Assembly: GCA_002356515.1 (NCBI GenBank)
Contig: AP017605.1
Location: 4,659,001 to 4,723,000 of the forward strand
Direction: 5' to 3'
DNA from: Mesorhizobium loti
Lineage (GTDB): Bacteria; Pseudomonadota; Alphaproteobacteria; Rhizobiales; Rhizobiaceae
Length of the DNA: 64,000 bases
Positions 45,093 to 53,266 of this stretch are shown here, piece by piece; positions within the stretch are counted from its first letter, which is position 1; every line of letters starts with the position of its first letter. A model generated the notes under the pieces. That model was not told where the DNA came from. It made no database searches and worked only from the letters and a program-made list of their open reading frames with translations. The position numbers and the translations under genes were made by a program.

Positions 45093-46448
45093 CTACTTGA
45101 TGGCGTCCCAGCTCTTCTGGATGTCGGTGGCCACGTCCTGAGCGGATTTGCCGCCGACCAGATCGATCATGCCGGTCCAGAATGAGCCGGCGCCGACCTT
45201 GCCGGGCATCAGGTCCGAACCGTCGAAGCGGACCGTCGTCGCTCCGACCAGGATCTCGCCCTGCTTCTTCAGCGCATCGCTGCCATAGGCGTCCTTGTTG
45301 GCACCCTTGAAGGGCGTGACAAAACTCTTCTGCGCCATCCACAATTCATGGGCGAGCGGCATCTCGAGGAACTTGATGAATTCGCGCGAAGCCTTGGAAT
45401 CCTTGGTGATCATCACCAGCGTTCCGGCGACTTCCAGCGGCGTGCCAAGTTCCGGCTTGGAGGCGTAGGGCGGGTAGGGGAAGAAGTCCGCATCCTGGCC
45501 GAGCTTTACGCCCTCCGGAAAGAAGGAGGGGATGAACGATGCCTGATGGTGCATGTAGCACTTCGGCGGCACGGTAAAGAGGCCCTTCGGGCTGTCGCGG
45601 AAGTCGGTCGCGGCCACCGCCTTGGCGCCGCCATCCACCATCTTGTCGTCGGTGGCGATCTTGCCGAAGATCTCGATGGCGTTGACCACTGCCGGATCGG
45701 TGAACGGAATCTCGTTCTTTGTCCACTTGTCGTAGACTTCGGGCGGCTGCGTCCTGAGCATGATGTCCTCGACCCAGTCGGTCGCCGGCCAGCCGGTCGC
45801 GCCGCCGGAGCCAAGCCCGATGCACCATGGCTTGCCGCCATCGGCGATGATCTTCTTTTCGAGCTCGGCCAGTTCCTCCTGGGTCTTCGGCACCTTGTAG
45901 CCGGCTTCCTGGAAATTGTCGGGCGAGTACCAGACCAGACCTTTCACGTCGATCTTGTAGGGAAAGGCATAGAAAGCCGACTTGCCGTCCTTGCCCGTAT
46001 AGGTGCCGAGCTTGGCCCAGGAGTCGCCGGCGGCGTAGTTCTCCTTGATCCAGGCGGCGACGTCGTCACCCAGCGGGGTCAGCACGCCTTTGGAAGCGAG
46101 GTCCTGGATCAGGCCCGGCTGCGGCAGGACGGCGATGTTCGGCGGGCTGCCGGCCTGGGTATCGATGACGATCTGCTGCTCGTAATTTTCGGACGAGGAG
46201 TATTTCACCTCTGCCCCGGTCGCCTCGGAGAAATAGTCGAGCACCGAACGGACAAGCGTCTCATCCTCGCCGCGCCACGGCCCGAAGATGGTCAGCGTCT
46301 CGCCCTTGAGATCGACTTTCTTGAGGTCTTCAAAATTCGCCCAGTGAAACTTCGGATCCTCGCCCGGCTTGAACTTCAGTTCAGCATGCGCGGGGGCGCC
46401 AAGGGCGAGCGCACCAAACGCAACACCCAGCAAAAGCATTTTCTTCAT
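45093..46448 (-). CDS. aglE: Alpha-glucoside-binding periplasmic protein AglE
   Basis: This 451-residue extracytoplasmic binding protein has a signal peptide (MKKMLLLGVAFGALALGAPAHA) and a family 1 solute-binding fold with TIFGPWRGEDE, GSPPNIAVLPQPG and a C-terminal ATTVRFDGSDLMPGKVG. The start ATG 46448 follows GGGAGGAATACCG; the frame is open further upstream but only as leader. It is the first gene of the operon and is divergent from aglR. Two operator-like palindromes lie in the shared promoter region. Confidence 0.93.
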   Translation of the reverse strand: MKKMLLLGVAFGALALGAPAHAELKFKPGEDPKFHWANFEDLKKVDLKGETLTIFGPWRGEDETLVRSVLDYFSEATGAEVKYSSSENYEQQIVIDTQAGSPPNIAVLPQPGLIQDLASKGVLTPLGDDVAAWIKENYAAGDSWAKLGTYTGKDGKSAFYAFPYKIDVKGLVWYSPDNFQEAGYKVPKTQEELAELEKKIIADGGKPWCIGLGSGGATGWPATDWVEDIMLRTQPPEVYDKWTKNEIPFTDPAVVNAIEIFGKIATDDKMVDGGAKAVAATDFRDSPKGLFTVPPKCYMHHQASFIPSFFPEGVKLGQDADFFPYPPYASKPELGTPLEVAGTLVMITKDSKASREFIKFLEMPLAHELWMAQKSFVTPFKGANKDAYGSDALKKQGEILVGATTVRFDGSDLMPGKVGAGSFWTGMIDLVGGKSAQDVATDIQKSWDAIK

Positions 46449-46559
46449 CGGTATTCCTCCCAGTGGGTCACATACACCGGACGGAACCTCCATTCCGCCC
46501 GCCGACGCCGCAGGACTGTGACTCAGTCGCAAGGGAACCGCAACCTTTCGAAGAGTCTT

Positions 46560-46573
46560 CCAAAGCGCTTTGG
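46560..46573. promoter_or_regulatory. AglR operator 1
   Basis: CCAAAGCGCTTTGG is a perfect palindrome with the central GCGC of LacI-family operators, 112 bases before the aglE start. It shares the core AAAGCGCTTT with the site next to aglR. Confidence 0.72.
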
Positions 46574-46624
46574 CTTTCGCGATCACGCCATTGAATTGAC
46601 CGGAAGTCAAGAGGGTCGGTAAAC

Positions 46625-46636
46625 TAATCGATTTAA
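46625..46636. promoter_or_regulatory. Second-type LacI operator shared with pckA
   Basis: On the minus strand this reads TTAAATCGATTA, the same 12-mer as upstream of pckA (23096-23107). It may be a site for a global LacI-type regulator such as PckR that links sugar uptake with gluconeogenesis. Confidence 0.45.
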
Positions 46637-46781
46637 TTTTGCAGATTCTGGCGCTGAAAAGTGCAGCGCAGCATGCTTTTTGGCAGCGCAACAGCAATTT
46701 TCTGTTTCAAACCGGCCTCAACCCCGACTATGGTCGTCCCGATGCCGTCGCGCCCTTGCGGCACTTGGGTCGATTCAACTT

Positions 46782-46793
46782 AAAAGCGCTTTG
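46782..46793. promoter_or_regulatory. AglR operator 2, overlapping the aglR leader
   Basis: AAAAGCGCTTTG carries the same AAAGCGCTTT core as operator 1. It lies about 18 bases before the aglR start codon, where bound repressor would block its own gene. Confidence 0.68.
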
Positions 46794-46810
46794 AGGGAAT
46801 GGAGGCCGTT

Positions 46811-47833
46811 GTGAACCTCAAGCAGCTGGCGCAAATGCTGGCGCTCTCCCAGACTACGGTAAGCCGGGCACTGAACGGCTATCCGGAGGTCAACGAGGAG
46901 ACGCGCAGGCGCGTCATGGATGCCGCCAAACGCCATGGCTATCGCCCCAATCCGAGCGCGCGGCGGCTGGCGACCGGCAAATCCGGCATGATCGGCTATG
47001 TCCTGCCGACGGGGGCGGCCGTCGACATCGACCCGCATTTCGTCGAGTTCCTCTCCGGTCTCGGCGACTATGCCCGCTCGCACGAGCTTGATCTCGTGCT
47101 GTCGCCGGCCGACGCTGACGACCAGGAGACGACCTATCGGCGCATCGTCGCCAACCGGCAGGTCGATGCCGTCTACATCTCTTCGCCGAGGCCGCGGGAC
47201 AGTCGGGTGTCGCTGGTCAGCACGCTCGGCATTCCTTTCCTCGTCCATGGTCGCAGCGAAGGCTTCGACTTCGACTATCCCTATCTCGACATCGACAATG
47301 AGGGTGCTTTCCACGAGGCGGCGCGCCTGCTGGTGCAACTCGGCCACCGGCGGCTGGCGCTGATCAATGGCGACGACCGCGAGACATTCGCCATCCATCG
47401 CGAGCGCGGCGTGCGCCGGGCGCTTGCCGCAAGCGGGCTGACCTTGGGCGAACGCCACGTCTGCTCCGTGGTCATGACCGAGGAGAACGGCTATCGGGCC
47501 ACCAGGCGTCTGCTGGAGGAGAGCGATGCGCCGACAGCGATCGCCTGTTCCAGCTTGATCATGGCGCTGGGCGTCGTGCGCGCGGTGCGCGACCTCGGCC
47601 TGACGATTCCCGGCGACGTGTCGTTGATCGCCCATGACGACGTCTTTCCCTGGCTGAAGCCGGAGAATTTTTCCGTGCCGCTGTCGACGACGCGCTCGTC
47701 GATCCGCCTTGCCGGCGCCCGCGTCGCCGAACGGCTGGCCGCGCGGATATCGGGACTGGAAGAAGGCGCTCGCGGCGAAGTCTGGCCGGTCGATCTGGTG
47801 GTGCGCGGCTCGGTCGCCGGCGCGCCGGCGTAG
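46811..47833 (+). CDS. aglR: LacI-family repressor of the alpha-glucoside operon
   Basis: AglR binds DNA with an N-terminal LacI helix-turn-helix (NLKQLAQMLALSQTTVSRALNGYPEV) and senses a sugar with a periplasmic-binding-protein-like domain (about residues 60-340). The minor-groove hinge helix (NPSARRLATG) is present. I prefer GTG 46811, with GGAGG 5 bases upstream, giving 340 residues and a start equal to the family norm. ATG 46799 would add four residues but lacks a well-placed ribosome site. It is divergent from aglE; operators with a matching core lie in front of both. Confidence 0.88.
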   Translation: MNLKQLAQMLALSQTTVSRALNGYPEVNEETRRRVMDAAKRHGYRPNPSARRLATGKSGMIGYVLPTGAAVDIDPHFVEFLSGLGDYARSHELDLVLSPADADDQETTYRRIVANRQVDAVYISSPRPRDSRVSLVSTLGIPFLVHGRSEGFDFDYPYLDIDNEGAFHEAARLLVQLGHRRLALINGDDRETFAIHRERGVRRALAASGLTLGERHVCSVVMTEENGYRATRRLLEESDAPTAIACSSLIMALGVVRAVRDLGLTIPGDVSLIAHDDVFPWLKPENFSVPLSTTRSSIRLAGARVAERLAARISGLEEGARGEVWPVDLVVRGSVAGAPA

Positions 47834-47859
47834 CTAGGCAGGCTGATAGCGGCAGACAA

Positions 47860-49305
47860 CTACTTCGCCGCGTCCGCCGCCTTGATGTCCAGCAGCCCAT
47901 AGCCGAAATCATTGTCGCGCCCCTTCGGGCCGAGATCTTTCGCCGTTGCCGCCAGTGCTTTCTCGATGTCGTCGGCCGAGCGGTCGGGCGAAGCATGGAG
48001 GAGATTGGCGATGGCGCCGCTGACAATCGCCGCTGCGAACGAGGTGCCGGTGACCACGTCCGAGCCGGCGCCGCTTGGCGCCACCATCTCGACGCCGGGC
48101 GCCGAGATGAAGACATAGGCGCCGCGATTAGCTTGCGGCATCAATCCGTCCTTTGCGTCTGTTGCGGTCACCGCGATGACGCCGTCGAAGGCTGCCGGGT
48201 AGCCATAGGGCGCCTTTGGCCCGTTATTACCGGCGGCGGCGACCAGCACCATGCCGAGTGCCCTTGCATTGCGGCAGGCGGCGCCGAGCAAATCGTTCTT
48301 CGGCCCGACGAAGCTCATATTGATAATGCTGACATTTTGCTCCGCCGCCCAGTCGAGCGCCGACAGGATGACATCCATGGTCGACTTGCCACCCTCGAAG
48401 GCGCGGGCGTGATAGATCCTGGCGCCCGGCGCCATGCCTTCCAGCGTGCCGACGCCGGCGATCAGCCCGTCAACCGAAGTGCCGTGGTCGCGCTTCTCGA
48501 TCGGCACGTCGGGCATGGCATCGAACTGCGCGGCGATGACGCCGGCCAGTGCCGGATTGGCGTCGTCGATGCCGGTGTCGATGACGGCAACCCTGACGTT
48601 TTCGCCGCTGGCCTGCTTGGAATCGAGTTCGATGCGGCCGAAGGCATAGTTCACGATGCCCGCGGCCTGCTGCAGTGTATAGATATGATTGGGTTCGCGC
48701 CGCTGGGTGCGCCCGTCTGCGGCAAGCTGCGCCAGCACGACGCCGACGGGACGGCCGTCGGGAATGCCGAAGCGCACCAAAGTGGTGCCGAGCAGGCGGG
48801 ACTGGCGCTGCGAGCGCACTTCAAGGCCGAAGGAGGCAGCGATCTGCTGCACGGCACCGGCATCGCCGTCGACGGTCACCAGCACCTCGTCGGGCACGAA
48901 CTCGCCGGCCACCGCGCGCGGCGGCTGAACGGCAAAGAGATCGGTCGGCGAGATGATCGGACCGCCGGCCGGCGGGCCGGCCTGGTTGTTGCCGGGTGGC
49001 GTCGCCGGTTCTGGCCGTGGCGTCGGCACCGGTGCCGGAGGCGCGACCGGATTGGGAAACAGGTCGACGATCAGGGCGGGAAGAAAGACGGTGCCGGCCT
49101 GGGCAGGACCCGCACCGCCGGCATTGTCGCTGGCGCCGCTGCCGTCCTTGGCGCAGTTGGCGCCGGCGGCATTGGTGCCGTTGCGGCAGTCGATTTTCGT
49201 CTGGTCGCTGTTAGCGGCGTTGGTCTGTGCCGACGCAGGCACGGCGGCGATTGTCATCGCCGCCGCAAGGATTGCCGCAAATCGAAGGGCCGCCTCAGCC
49301 GCCAT
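47860..49305 (-). CDS. Exported subtilisin-like (S8) serine protease
   Basis: This 481-residue protease has a signal peptide (FAAILAAAMTIAAVPASAQ), a low-complexity Pro/Gly/Asn linker to about residue 120, an inhibitor-like propeptide region (FVPDEVLVTVDGD, and TLVRFGIPDG) and an S8 domain. The catalytic triad is Asp243 (VIDTGID), His274 (KRDHGTSVDG) and Ser422 (VTGTSFAAA). There is no autotransporter barrel, so it is periplasmic or secreted. It overlaps the anti-sigma gene by 11 bases. Its place directly behind a sigma/anti-sigma pair suggests that it is a target, or a regulator, of that sigma system. Confidence 0.88.
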   Translation of the reverse strand: MAAEAALRFAAILAAAMTIAAVPASAQTNAANSDQTKIDCRNGTNAAGANCAKDGSGASDNAGGAGPAQAGTVFLPALIVDLFPNPVAPPAPVPTPRPEPATPPGNNQAGPPAGGPIISPTDLFAVQPPRAVAGEFVPDEVLVTVDGDAGAVQQIAASFGLEVRSQRQSRLLGTTLVRFGIPDGRPVGVVLAQLAADGRTQRREPNHIYTLQQAAGIVNYAFGRIELDSKQASGENVRVAVIDTGIDDANPALAGVIAAQFDAMPDVPIEKRDHGTSVDGLIAGVGTLEGMAPGARIYHARAFEGGKSTMDVILSALDWAAEQNVSIINMSFVGPKNDLLGAACRNARALGMVLVAAAGNNGPKAPYGYPAAFDGVIAVTATDAKDGLMPQANRGAYVFISAPGVEMVAPSGAGSDVVTGTSFAAAIVSGAIANLLHASPDRSADDIEKALAATAKDLGPKGRDNDFGYGLLDIKAADAAK

Positions 49306-49963
49306 CAGCCGGTTTCCTTCCCTCGATCACAGTGTCCGCGAACGGCTGGGCAGCAATAAGGCTAAGCTGCTTGGCGTAATCGGCCGCGTTGATCGCGGGA
49401 ACGCCGAGCCGGAACACGCCGTCGGCGGTCGGGCCACCGATGACCTTCAGACCGTTGCTGCCGAGGAATACCGAAATGTCCGATATCTTTGCATCCGGTT
49501 TGAACTTGACCAGCGCGAACGGCATTTTGGCCAGATCGTCTTGCGCGCCAGCAATCTCGAAATCCTTGCCTTTGCCACCGGGCTGAACCAGGGACTGCAC
49601 CGCGATCAGCGCCAGCAGGACGGCGGCCGCTGCCCAGGCGACGCCGACCGGCACCGCCATGAAGCGGCCCCAGGCCTGCGTCAGCCAGGACGAGCCTGCT
49701 GGCTTGCGTGCGGGTCCGGCCTCGGCATCGAGCGCCCTGGCGAAGCGGCTGAGCGCATCGGCGGGCGGGCGGATGGCTTCATTGGCGGCCGACGTGCCGG
49801 AGAACTCGGCCTCGGCTTCCCCAAGGGCTGCCATCGCCGCCGGATCAGTCGCCAGCCATTCCTCGACAGCTTCGAGGTCGGAACCTTCCAGCGAGCCGTT
49901 CAGATAGAACGGGAGCAGCGTTTCCATTTCGTCGCGGCGCGACATCTTTTCAGCGGCGCTCAT
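49295..49963 (-). CDS. Membrane-anchored anti-sigma factor
   Basis: This 222-residue protein has a cytoplasmic N-terminal helical domain (LLPFYLNGSLEGSDLEAVEEWL), similar to anti-sigma domains that lack the zinc HxxxCxxC motif, one membrane helix (about residues 108-128, VAWAAAAVLLALIAVQSLV) and a periplasmic domain of about 90 residues. It overlaps the sigma gene by 4 bases. The arrangement is that of an anti-sigma factor that holds its ECF sigma until a periplasmic signal. The start ATG 49963 overlaps the sigma stop. Confidence 0.82.
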   Translation of the reverse strand: MSAAEKMSRRDEMETLLPFYLNGSLEGSDLEAVEEWLATDPAAMAALGEAEAEFSGTSAANEAIRPPADALSRFARALDAEAGPARKPAGSSWLTQAWGRFMAVPVGVAWAAAAVLLALIAVQSLVQPGGKGKDFEIAGAQDDLAKMPFALVKFKPDAKISDISVFLGSNGLKVIGGPTADGVFRLGVPAINAADYAKQLSLIAAQPFADTVIEGRKPADGG

Positions 49964-50586
49964 GGCCACCCCCTGTCGTAACCGGCGGCCTTGAGGGCCT
50001 CGCCGAGTTTCTTGCGGGCGTAGAACATCCGGGTCTTGACGGTCGCGACCGGGATGGCGAGCACCTCGCCGATCTCGGTCACCGATTGCCCGTGATAATA
50101 GGCGAGGTCGATCACCGTGCGATGCTCTTCGGGCAAGGCGTCGATGAAGCGGCGCAAGGCGGCGGCCTTGTCCTCTTTCATCGTGACGACCTCCGGCGTG
50201 TCGGCGCCGTCGGGCACCGCGGCGGCGGCCTCGTCGTCGATCCAGTCTTCCTTCTTCTTGCGCAGCAGCGACAACGCCTTGAACCGGGCGATGCCGAGCA
50301 GCCATGTCGAGACTTCGGAGCGCCCTTCGAAGCCTGGCGCCTGGCGCCACAGTTCGAGGAACACCTCGTTCGCGATATCGTCAGCCATCATTTCCGATCC
50401 CGTCTGGCGCGCCACGAAGCGGTAGACCCGCGCGTGGTGACGCATGAACAGGAGCCGAACGGCGGCACGGTCGCCCTTCGCGACCCGGTCGACTAGCGCG
50501 CGATCGGTATCCGTCGCTGCCGTCATGGCCGGTCGAGCCGCCTGGCTCCTGTCTGCTCTGTCGCTGATCGGTCCAAAAAGGTTCAT
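49960..50586 (-). CDS. ECF RNA polymerase sigma factor
   Basis: This 208-residue group 4 sigma factor has region 2 (LVDRVAKGDRAAVRLLFMRHHARVYR, then DDIANEVFLELWRQAP) and region 4 (LPEEHRTVIDLAYYHGQSVTEIGEVLAIPVATVKTRM, cited in parts). It lacks regions 1 and 3. ATG 50586 abuts its GGAGG, which is unusually close; ATG 50526 (MTAATDTDRALVD) is a possible shorter start of 188 residues. It heads the sigma/anti-sigma/protease operon. I see no convincing autoregulatory promoter in the 61 bases upstream. Confidence 0.9.
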   Translation of the reverse strand: MNLFGPISDRADRSQAARPAMTAATDTDRALVDRVAKGDRAAVRLLFMRHHARVYRFVARQTGSEMMADDIANEVFLELWRQAPGFEGRSEVSTWLLGIARFKALSLLRKKKEDWIDDEAAAAVPDGADTPEVVTMKEDKAAALRRFIDALPEEHRTVIDLAYYHGQSVTEIGEVLAIPVATVKTRMFYARKKLGEALKAAGYDRGWP

Positions 50587-50647
50587 CCTCCGCCAAGGAA
50601 TTTGCGGAGGCTAACCGAAGAAAGGGGAGGTTGCCAGAGCCGCCGGC

Positions 50648-51487
50648 TCAACTCAAGAAAGGCTTCGCCTTCATCGTCGCCGGAATAGCCACACCCAGCC
50701 GGCTCAGCACCGTCGGCGCCAGCTGCAGCTGGTCGAGCAGCGTATTGCCCTCGGGACCTTGCGCAGGGCCGAAATAATACAGCGCGAAATCCTGCATCTC
50801 GTCGTCGTGGCCGCCATGGTGGCCGCGGTCGGTCTGGCCGTGATCGGCGGTGACCATGACCTCGTAGCCGGCCGCGATCCAACCCGGCAGGAAGGCCGCC
50901 AGCATGCCGTCCATCGCATAGACGGCATGGTCCATCTCGTGGCAGTCGTGACCGAAGCGATGGCCCATCGAATCCAGCGTGCAGGTGTGCAGGATGCCGT
51001 AGTCGATGCCGTGGCGTTTGGTCAGCATGGTCAGCGTCGCGAACAGATCGACATCGCTCGGCGTCATCTGGTTGCGGGCGTTGTAGCCGGTCATGGTGTG
51101 GAAGCGGCCATGCGTGATCGGCTCGCCGGGCTCGTCATACTCGATGTCCTCGACCAGATCGAACGGATAGGACCGGAAGAATTCCGACCAGTAGGAGTGG
51201 GTCACCGCCCCGGTCTTGCCGCCGGCCTTGCTGACCTCCGAGAAGATGTCCGGTTGCCTGACGCGAAAACGGTTCTCGTTGGAAAGGATGCCGTGCACCT
51301 GCGGCGACACGCCGGTGTGGATGGAGGCGTAGCAGCAGGCCGAGGTCGACGGCAGCACCGAGCGCATCTTCCACACCCGCGCCTCGCCCGATTGTACCCA
51401 GCCTTCGAGATTGCCCATCAGCCGGCGCCAGTTCCGGTAAGGTACGCCGTCGAGGATGATCAGCAAAAGCTTGGATTGGAGCGCCAT
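50648..51487 (-). CDS. Type I phosphodiesterase / nucleotide-pyrophosphatase family protein
   Basis: This 279-residue alkaline-phosphatase-superfamily hydrolase has the metal-ligand Asp13 (LIILDGVPY), a Ser/Thr nucleophile in LPSTSACCYASIHTG, further ligands in DSMGHRFGHDCHEMD and the ADHG box VTADHGQTDRGHHGG. No signal peptide is evident, so it is probably cytoplasmic. It is the last gene of the transporter unit, 84 bases after a binding-protein gene, which suggests it acts on the imported compound, perhaps a phosphoester or phosphonate. The start ATG 51487 gives MALQSKLLLII. Confidence 0.78.
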   Translation of the reverse strand: MALQSKLLLIILDGVPYRNWRRLMGNLEGWVQSGEARVWKMRSVLPSTSACCYASIHTGVSPQVHGILSNENRFRVRQPDIFSEVSKAGGKTGAVTHSYWSEFFRSYPFDLVEDIEYDEPGEPITHGRFHTMTGYNARNQMTPSDVDLFATLTMLTKRHGIDYGILHTCTLDSMGHRFGHDCHEMDHAVYAMDGMLAAFLPGWIAAGYEVMVTADHGQTDRGHHGGHDDEMQDFALYYFGPAQGPEGNTLLDQLQLAPTVLSRLGVAIPATMKAKPFLS

Positions 51488-51571
51488 GGGCTGTTTCCCC
51501 GCGATTGTCCGTTGAAACGAGAGCGCCGCGTGTCGCACGGACACGCGGCGCCTGTCAGTGTCAGCTCGAAG

Positions 51572-53158
51572 CTAGGCGTTTAGCCAGCATTCGTTCAATG
51601 CATAGCCGTCCATCATTTCGCCATTTGGGTTCTTGACGTAGCCACTGATCTTGTTGGTGGCGGCAGCGTCGATGAACTGGTTGAAGAACGGCACGATCAG
51701 TCCGCCTTCGTCGCGCATCAGCACCGCCATGTCATGGTAGATCGCCTTGCGTTTGGCCTGGTCGAGTTCGGCGCGGGCGGTGAACAGCATCTTATCGAAT
51801 TCCGGCCGCTTGAAGCGGGTGTCGTTCCAGTCGGCGGTCGAGACATAGCCGGTGGAATACATCTGGTCCTGCGTCGGCCGGCCGCCCCAGTAGGAGAGCG
51901 AGAAGGGCTGCTTGTTCCAGACTTCCGACCAGTAGCCGTCGCCGGGTTCGCGCTTGATCTCGATCTTGATGCCGGCCTTGGCAGCGCTCTGCTGGTAAAG
52001 CTGCGCGGCATCGACGGCGCCCGGGAAAGCGACGTCGGAGGTGCGCAGCAGGATCGAACCGCTATGGCCCGACTTCTTGTAGGCCGCGGCCGCCTTTTCC
52101 GGATCGAACTTGCGCTGCTCGATGGCTGTAAACAATGGATAGGCTTCGTTGATCGGGAAGTCGTTGCCGACCGAGCCGTAGCCGCGCAGGATCTTCTCCA
52201 GCAGTTCGTCGCGGTCCATGGCGAGCTTCAGCGCAATTCTGAGGTCATTGTTGTCGAACGGCGCCGTGTCGCAGAACATATTGAACGGATAGTAGCCACG
52301 GCCCGAGACGTTCTCGATTGTGACACCGGGAATGCGCTTGACCAGGTCGACGACCTTTGGCTCGACGCGGTTTATCATGTGCACCTGGCCGCCTTGCAGC
52401 GCGGCCAGCCGCGCCGTCGCGTCATTGATGACGACGATCTCGACCTGGTCGGCGTGGCCTGCCTTGTCGCCGCGCCAGTAATTGGCGAAGCGCTCGCCGC
52501 CATGGCGCACGCCGGGCTGGTTGACGGTGACCTTGTAGGGGCCGGCGCTGATGCCGGCATTCGGATTGTCCTTGCCGCCATTCGGCTGGATGACGAGATG
52601 GTAGTCGGCCATCAGATAGGGGAAGTCGGCATCGGCGTCGCCCAGTGTGACGACCACTTCCTTGCCGCTCGGCTTGATGCCTTTGATGTTCTTCAGCACG
52701 CCCAGCGCGCCCGACTTCGACTTCTCGTCGGCGTGACGTTCGAGCGTGGCCGCGACGTCTTCGGCGGTCACGGTCTTGCCATTGTGGAATTCAATGCCGT
52801 CGCGCACCTTGATCGTCCAGGTCTTGGCGTCGGCGGAAGCGCCGATCTCCTCGGCGATGAGGTTCTCCACGCCGCCATCCGGCTTGAGGCGAACCAGGAA
52901 TTCACCCCACTGCTTGCAGAAACTGAAAGTGACCTGGCTGAGGTTCAGCGCCGGGTCGAGGCTGTTGGTCGACTCGCCGCCCTGCAGGCCGGCCTTGAGG
53001 ATGCCGCCCTTGACCGGCGTCTGTGCGAAGGCTTTCCCGGCCAGCGTCGTTGCCAGTGCGGCCGACACACCCAGAGCCGCCGTGCGGCCAAGGAAATCGC
53101 GACGCGATATCCGGCCCTGGCCGGCGAGATCGGCGAGATGGTCGAGTTCAGTCTTCAT
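51572..53158 (-). CDS. ABC transporter substrate-binding protein, family 5, Tat-exported, copy 1
   Basis: This 528-residue periplasmic binding protein of the peptide/opine/nickel class has a Tat signal (RISRRDFLGRTAALGVSAALA). It has a family 5 fold with FHNGKTVTAEDVAATLERH, FPINEAYPLF and a C-terminal EMMDGYALNECWLNA. The second binding protein at 56732-58318 is a close paralogue of the same length. It lies 108 bases after the ATPase gene in the same direction. The ligand is unknown. Confidence 0.88.
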   Translation of the reverse strand: MKTELDHLADLAGQGRISRRDFLGRTAALGVSAALATTLAGKAFAQTPVKGGILKAGLQGGESTNSLDPALNLSQVTFSFCKQWGEFLVRLKPDGGVENLIAEEIGASADAKTWTIKVRDGIEFHNGKTVTAEDVAATLERHADEKSKSGALGVLKNIKGIKPSGKEVVVTLGDADADFPYLMADYHLVIQPNGGKDNPNAGISAGPYKVTVNQPGVRHGGERFANYWRGDKAGHADQVEIVVINDATARLAALQGGQVHMINRVEPKVVDLVKRIPGVTIENVSGRGYYPFNMFCDTAPFDNNDLRIALKLAMDRDELLEKILRGYGSVGNDFPINEAYPLFTAIEQRKFDPEKAAAAYKKSGHSGSILLRTSDVAFPGAVDAAQLYQQSAAKAGIKIEIKREPGDGYWSEVWNKQPFSLSYWGGRPTQDQMYSTGYVSTADWNDTRFKRPEFDKMLFTARAELDQAKRKAIYHDMAVLMRDEGGLIVPFFNQFIDAAATNKISGYVKNPNGEMMDGYALNECWLNA

Positions 53159-53266
53159 GTCCTACCCCTTGTTGAAAACAACGTCACGAGCAGCGCCCGT
53201 CCGCAAGGACGTGTGGCGCTTTAGTGTTGCATACCGATGACGAAAGCCGCCTCTGACCAGCGGTCG

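Larger units (their letters stand above)
46449..46810. other. Divergent aglE-aglR promoter region
   Basis: These 362 bases hold the promoters of the agl operon (leftward) and aglR (rightward). Three LacI-type palindromes lie here and are entered separately. A stretch around 46610-46700 is AT-rich relative to the surroundings. No gene was recognised. Confidence 0.65.

Noticed and set aside
50587..50647. A GGCAAC...CGGTT pattern as an ECF-type autoregulatory promoter
   Set aside because: The spacing between the two boxes is about 12 bases, too short for an ECF promoter.
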